This document shows, piece after piece, positions 24,137 to 27,041 of a stretch of DNA of 27,041 nt. Origin of the DNA: Phycisphaerales bacterium UBA7812 (GTDB taxonomy: Bacteria > Planctomycetota > Phycisphaerae > Phycisphaerales > UBA1924). The translations under genes were made by a program, and so were the position numbers. The stretch covers positions 48,823 to 75,863 of the forward strand of contig DLBY01000179.1 in NCBI GenBank assembly GCA_002480345.1. The letters run 5' to 3'. Positions within the stretch are counted from its first letter, which is position 1. Every line of letters begins with the position of its first letter. The notes below the pieces were generated by a model. The model was given only the letters and a program-made list of their open reading frames with translations, ran no database searches and was not told the DNA's origin.

Positions 24137-25122
24137 TGAGGGATGGTCACCCAGATCGCGACCACGGCAAGTCGGGCCGGTTTGTTTGGCCTCCCCGAAC
24201 CACCGAGGGGGCACCCGACGACGATTCAGGCATCGCGTCACGGGACGCCGACGAGACCGGTCTCGCACTCGAGCAGAATTTTCTCGCGGAAGATGCGTCG
24301 GGCACGCTGAATGAACAGGCGCCACCAGGGCGGTGGTCGTTCATCGAACAGCGGCTGTTGGGGGCGTCGCCCCCAGTGCTCCCGGCCGGGTGGTGCGGAG
24401 AACCCCACGGAGCGGCTTGCCCCAGGTGTGCGGGGACTGTCGGCGCCGGGGAGGTGGACGATCAAGGGTGCGGCTCGTGCCGAGGAAAGCGGGTGCGATG
24501 GGATGCGGCGGTCCGTGTCGGACCATACACAGGCGTGTTGCGCACCGCGGTGATGTCGTGCAAGTACCGCGCCGACCGGCAGAGCGGAATCGCGTTGGGA
24601 AGGCTGCTCGGGCAGCGTGTTCGTGAGCGGTTGGTGGCCATCGGCGGCACGAATCTGGACCCGGTCGTCGTTCCCGTTCCGGCAACGCTCCGCCGACGGT
24701 TCTCGAATGATGGCGTGGATCACGCGATGGTCCTGGCGAGGTCGGTCGCCGAGGAGTTGGAAGTTCGGGTGAGCCCGCTTCTCCGCCGGAGAACAGGTGC
24801 TCGACAAGCGGCCGCGACGAGCGTGGCTGCACGGGCCAGAAATGTCCGCGGCGCTTTCCGCCTGCGGAGCCGGCTGCAACCGCCCGAAACAGGTGTGCTT
24901 GTTCTGGTGGACGATGTCCGGACGACGGGGGCCACCGCGTCCGCGTGCATCGGGGTGCTCGCGCAGGCCTACCGCGAGTTCGCGCAACGGGAGCGGGAAG
25001 CGGATGGCGCAGCGCCGATTTTCTTGCTCGCGACGGCGGGCGTTTCAGAGCGTCGAAGGGGCTCTGCGGCGTCGGAAGGGGCCTCCCGGGGCGATGGCGG
25101 TCCGCCGGAAGCAAAATCGTGA
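24133..25122 (+). CDS. ComF-family phosphoribosyltransferase-like protein
   Basis: The 329-residue protein has a ComF-type zinc-binding part (Cys88, Cys96, Cys99, Cys113, Cys116; CPRC and CGSC pairs). A type I phosphoribosyltransferase fold follows, with YTGVLRTAVMSCKYRADR (132-149), the PVPATLRRR segment, RARNVRGAFRL and the PRPP-binding loop VLVLVDDVRTTGATASA (255-271). In naturally competent bacteria ComF takes part in DNA uptake, but most family members are of unknown substrate. About 70 polar residues precede the domain, which is unusual since the family is normally about 230 residues; a later start within the frame is possible, though the ATG at 24133 overlaps the mcsB stop as ATGA. No other competence gene is present. 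Confidence 0.85.
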   Translation: MMRDGHPDRDHGKSGRFVWPPRTTEGAPDDDSGIASRDADETGLALEQNFLAEDASGTLNEQAPPGRWSFIEQRLLGASPPVLPAGWCGEPHGAACPRCAGTVGAGEVDDQGCGSCRGKRVRWDAAVRVGPYTGVLRTAVMSCKYRADRQSGIALGRLLGQRVRERLVAIGGTNLDPVVVPVPATLRRRFSNDGVDHAMVLARSVAEELEVRVSPLLRRRTGARQAAATSVAARARNVRGAFRLRSRLQPPETGVLVLVDDVRTTGATASACIGVLAQAYREFAQREREADGAAPIFLLATAGVSERRRGSAASEGASRGDGGPPEAKS

Positions 25123-25142
25123 AGAACTTTGACCCCGCAAGC

Positions 25143-25170
25143 TTGACGGCAACTCGGTGCGCGCTATCTT
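25143..25170 (+). promoter_or_regulatory. Likely rRNA promoter
   Basis: TTGACG (25143-25148) and TATCTT (25165-25170) are spaced by 16 bp, close to the sigma-70 consensus. It lies just after comF and about 500 bp before the 16S gene; the start would be near 25177. Confidence 0.65.
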
Positions 25171-25441
25171 TCCCCTGCCGCTCAACGCGGCGTCTTTCGT
25201 CTCAGGGAGGTCCGGTTTTCCGGGTTTTCCCCTCTGGCGAAGCGTGAAGCGGGTTCGGGCGTGATGCCCGGCCCCTTCGGGCACCTTGGCAAGTGAACAG
25301 TTGGGTCCACCGCGAGAGCGCGCGGAGGCATCACCGGTTACACGGCCGGGACCCTGCCTGGGGTCGGATGTCCTTCGTCAAAAAGGCCGCCGGGAACTTC
25401 ACCCGGTGTCTTTGGCGTTCTCGTGCAAGATCAGCCCCTGT

Positions 25442-25480
25442 CGTCATCTTTCGGGATGATGGCAGAGATCTTTGAACAGC
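25442..25480 (+). promoter_or_regulatory. boxB/boxA-like rRNA antitermination signals
   Basis: A small hairpin (TCATC-TTTCGG-GATGA, about 25443-25458) is followed by GATCTTTGAACAGC (about 25467-25480), similar to the boxA consensus with its CTTTGA core. The order boxB then boxA, in an rRNA leader, fits the NusB/NusE-dependent antitermination system. Confidence 0.5.
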
Positions 25481-25670
25481 CAAATTAGCATGGTGGCATC
25501 GCGAGCGTCCTTCGGGGCAATCGCGGTGATCAACATCGTCCCCGGGAGAGATTCCTCCCAATGGGGGCGGACCGGCCCCGTTCCCCCTCGGCAAGAGGCA
25601 TGGGCGGGGTAAGTCAGGTCGCTTCACTTGAAATGACTCGGAGGGCTTTGCCTTCCGGATCGACGAATAT

Positions 25671-27041
<1,371 letters not shown>

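Larger units (their letters stand above)
25123..25670 (+). other. 16S rRNA operon leader
   Basis: This 548-bp stretch between comF and the 16S gene holds a promoter near its start, several hairpins and antitermination-like signals, and no credible gene. Readable hairpins include GCCGC/GCGGC (25177-25191), CCGCG/CGCGG (25310-25325) and an 8-bp stem just before the 16S 5' end (25639-25646 with 25650-25657, one G-T pair, loop TTT), a candidate processing structure. Confidence 0.7.

Overview
The window looks like chromosomal DNA from a high-GC Gram-negative bacterium of the Planctomycetota, most likely class Phycisphaerae. The best evidence is the partial 16S rRNA gene at the right end. It carries Planctomycetes-like variants such as CCCTTAACGAGCGAAACCC and GGGGGCTCACACAAGC. 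A KDO-8-phosphate synthase implies a lipopolysaccharide outer membrane, and the periplasmic secretin/STN-like protein is of a kind I associate with Phycisphaerae. This placement comes from memory of signature sequences, not from a database search. The protein genes are GC-rich and densely packed, with many ATGA or GTGA overlaps. I see no tRNA, CRISPR array, insertion sequence or prophage.

Layout. At 1-303 (minus) is the 5' part of uvrB. After a 397-bp gap with GC-rich hairpins there is a small winged-helix-like gene (701-976). A minus-strand block (1001-5047) encodes an FtsX/MacB-type permease, its ABC ATPase and the glycine cleavage H protein. A plus-strand housekeeping block (5226-7692) encodes a TIM-barrel epimerase-like protein, cytidylate kinase and a PlsC acyltransferase. 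From 7805 to 9780 lies a PadR-type regulator with a strong operator/promoter palindrome, translationally coupled to an unusual membrane protein with a PadR-associated helical module, an STN/secretin-like periplasmic part and a coiled coil. Then come nrdR and an orphan 3-oxoacid CoA-transferase subunit A. On the minus strand, an OPT-family transporter (11345-13300) is interrupted by a single in-frame TGA.

From 13448 the plus strand carries kdsA, overlapping a two-TM protein gene, then a DUF6624-like lipoprotein gene that ends at a strong, possibly bidirectional terminator. Opposite it are rpmA (bL27) and an exported protein gene. A GNAT acetyltransferase gene is followed by a 597-bp gap and dnaA, which has no dnaN beside it. 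Next are a DegT/StrS aminotransferase, rpmB (bL28), and an overlapping mcsA-mcsB-comF operon (protein arginine kinase, its activator and a ComF phosphoribosyltransferase). A 548-bp rRNA leader with a promoter, a boxB-like hairpin and a boxA-like site leads into the 16S rRNA gene, which is cut by the window edge.

Most of the window is conserved core function: DNA repair, replication initiation, nucleotide metabolism, ribosome and envelope lipid. The least ordinary items are the PadR/secretin-like pair, the recoded or broken OPT transporter, the McsA-McsB-ComF operon, and a repeated promoter layout in which a TATA-like -10 hexamer sits 6-8 nt before a start codon lacking a Shine-Dalgarno sequence, suggesting leaderless mRNAs.
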